Source: Gentiana macrophylla (Eukaryota > Streptophyta > Magnoliopsida > Gentianales > Gentianaceae). From it: a stretch of 64,000 nt of DNA. The stretch is from positions 5,493,822-5,557,821 of the forward strand of contig CM047806.1 in assembly GCA_026214975.1 (NCBI GenBank). Direction: 5' to 3'. Both the position numbers and the translations under genes were made by a program. Shown here piece after piece: positions 63,571 through 64,000 of this stretch. Position 1 is the stretch's first letter. Each line of letters opens with the position of its first letter. Below the pieces are notes generated by a model. That model was given only the letters and a program-made list of their open reading frames with translations. It had not been told where the DNA came from and ran no database searches.

Positions 63571-64000
63571 AAGAATGATATCCAAGGCATGTTAAACGCT
63601 TCTTTAAAGAGATATTTTTACGATCTCTCTCAGGATACAATGGAGTACAATTTTGGAGACACTAGATGTTTATACTGATGATGCTTAACGTTCTCATACT
63701 GAATGCCGGAGTCCTCTATATATAGACAAGTAACCGATATGGTACCTGATGGCCAAAATAGTGACAGTCCAACTTTAATCGGCAGTGTACCGAGTCGGAT
63801 GCACTATAGTAGCGAGCAAGGTCGTATCCCACGAGGAATCAACCGAGTATCAAAGCCGTTTTTGGACTTAGTTTAGGTCAACCAAGGTATTTCAAGTTTA
63901 ATTACACTAAAACAAAATATAAACTAAAGATATTAAAGAGAGAAAAAGACATAGCCAAACTATGATCCAATTGATTACTTTCACCCCTCCAATCGATTAG
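63571..64000. other. unassigned interval after the F-box gene
   Basis: The first part could be degraded 3' coding sequence or an insertion. From about 63770 the style (GTACCGAGTCGG, GTCGTATCCCACGAGG) resembles plant LTR-retrotransposon 5' leader or LTR sequence on one strand. No domain recognised. Confidence 0.3.

Overview
This is nuclear DNA of a flowering plant, probably a eudicot. The evidence is an antisense fragment of the plastid gene ycf2, an F-box/DUF295 gene (a plant-specific fold), exons resembling plant glutaredoxin and TTL (TPR-thioredoxin-like) genes, GT-AG introns in AT-rich sequence, and very dense Ty1/copia, LINE, SINE, hAT, Stowaway, MULE-like and CACTA-like elements. The species cannot be named from sequence alone. 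It is a gene-poor, nested-transposon region. The only open host gene I can defend is the F-box/DUF295 reading frame at 62866-63570.

Layout. 0-5.5 kb: a decayed copia RT-RNase H fragment and a 2.9 kb inverted repeat (IR1) that carries a two-finger C2H2 gene fragment in each arm. 5.5-12.3 kb: Copia-2, with 317/297 bp LTRs and TSD TGGAC; a 1.5 kb solo LTR sits in its gag. 12.3-15.2 kb: plastid ycf2 fragment, a tandem pair of palindromic MITEs, a foldback (IR4), a minisatellite and a tRNA-derived SINE. 15.2-19.7 kb: Copia-3. 20-28 kb: Stowaway and hAT MITEs, a third foldback (IR2), LTR debris and degenerate tandem repeats. 28-30.4 kb: copy A of a segmental duplication, containing a truncated LINE that itself contains a 678 bp internally deleted copia. 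30.6-36.5 kb: the largest inverted repeat (IR3), carrying a second two-finger C2H2 fragment in both arms and a 2.5 kb solo LTR in one arm. 37.6-51 kb: exon fragments (glutaredoxin-like, TPR, TTL-like and several unrecognised ones), one exon split by Copia-4 (9.25 kb, TSD GAAAT), whose 3' LTR carries a 1.8 kb solo LTR. 51-56.5 kb: CACTA-like, MULE-like and hAT MITEs and LINE debris. 56.6-61.7 kb: copy B of the segmental duplication, split by Copia-5 (minus strand, no gag or protease, aberrant 5' end), which carries another solo LTR. 61.7-62.8 kb: a CACTA-like element packed with GGGACGAC palindromes, ending 6 bp before a duplicated start of the F-box gene.

How it fits together. Most of the window can be read as a record of insertions, because target-site duplications and paralogous empty sites resolve the order. 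The most unusual signal is the pair of long inverted duplications (IR1 and IR3). Each mirrors a small two-finger C2H2 gene; the two genes look related, but point outward in IR1 and inward in IR3. IR3 could be read through into a hairpin of about 2 kb. This is inference and needs small-RNA data.
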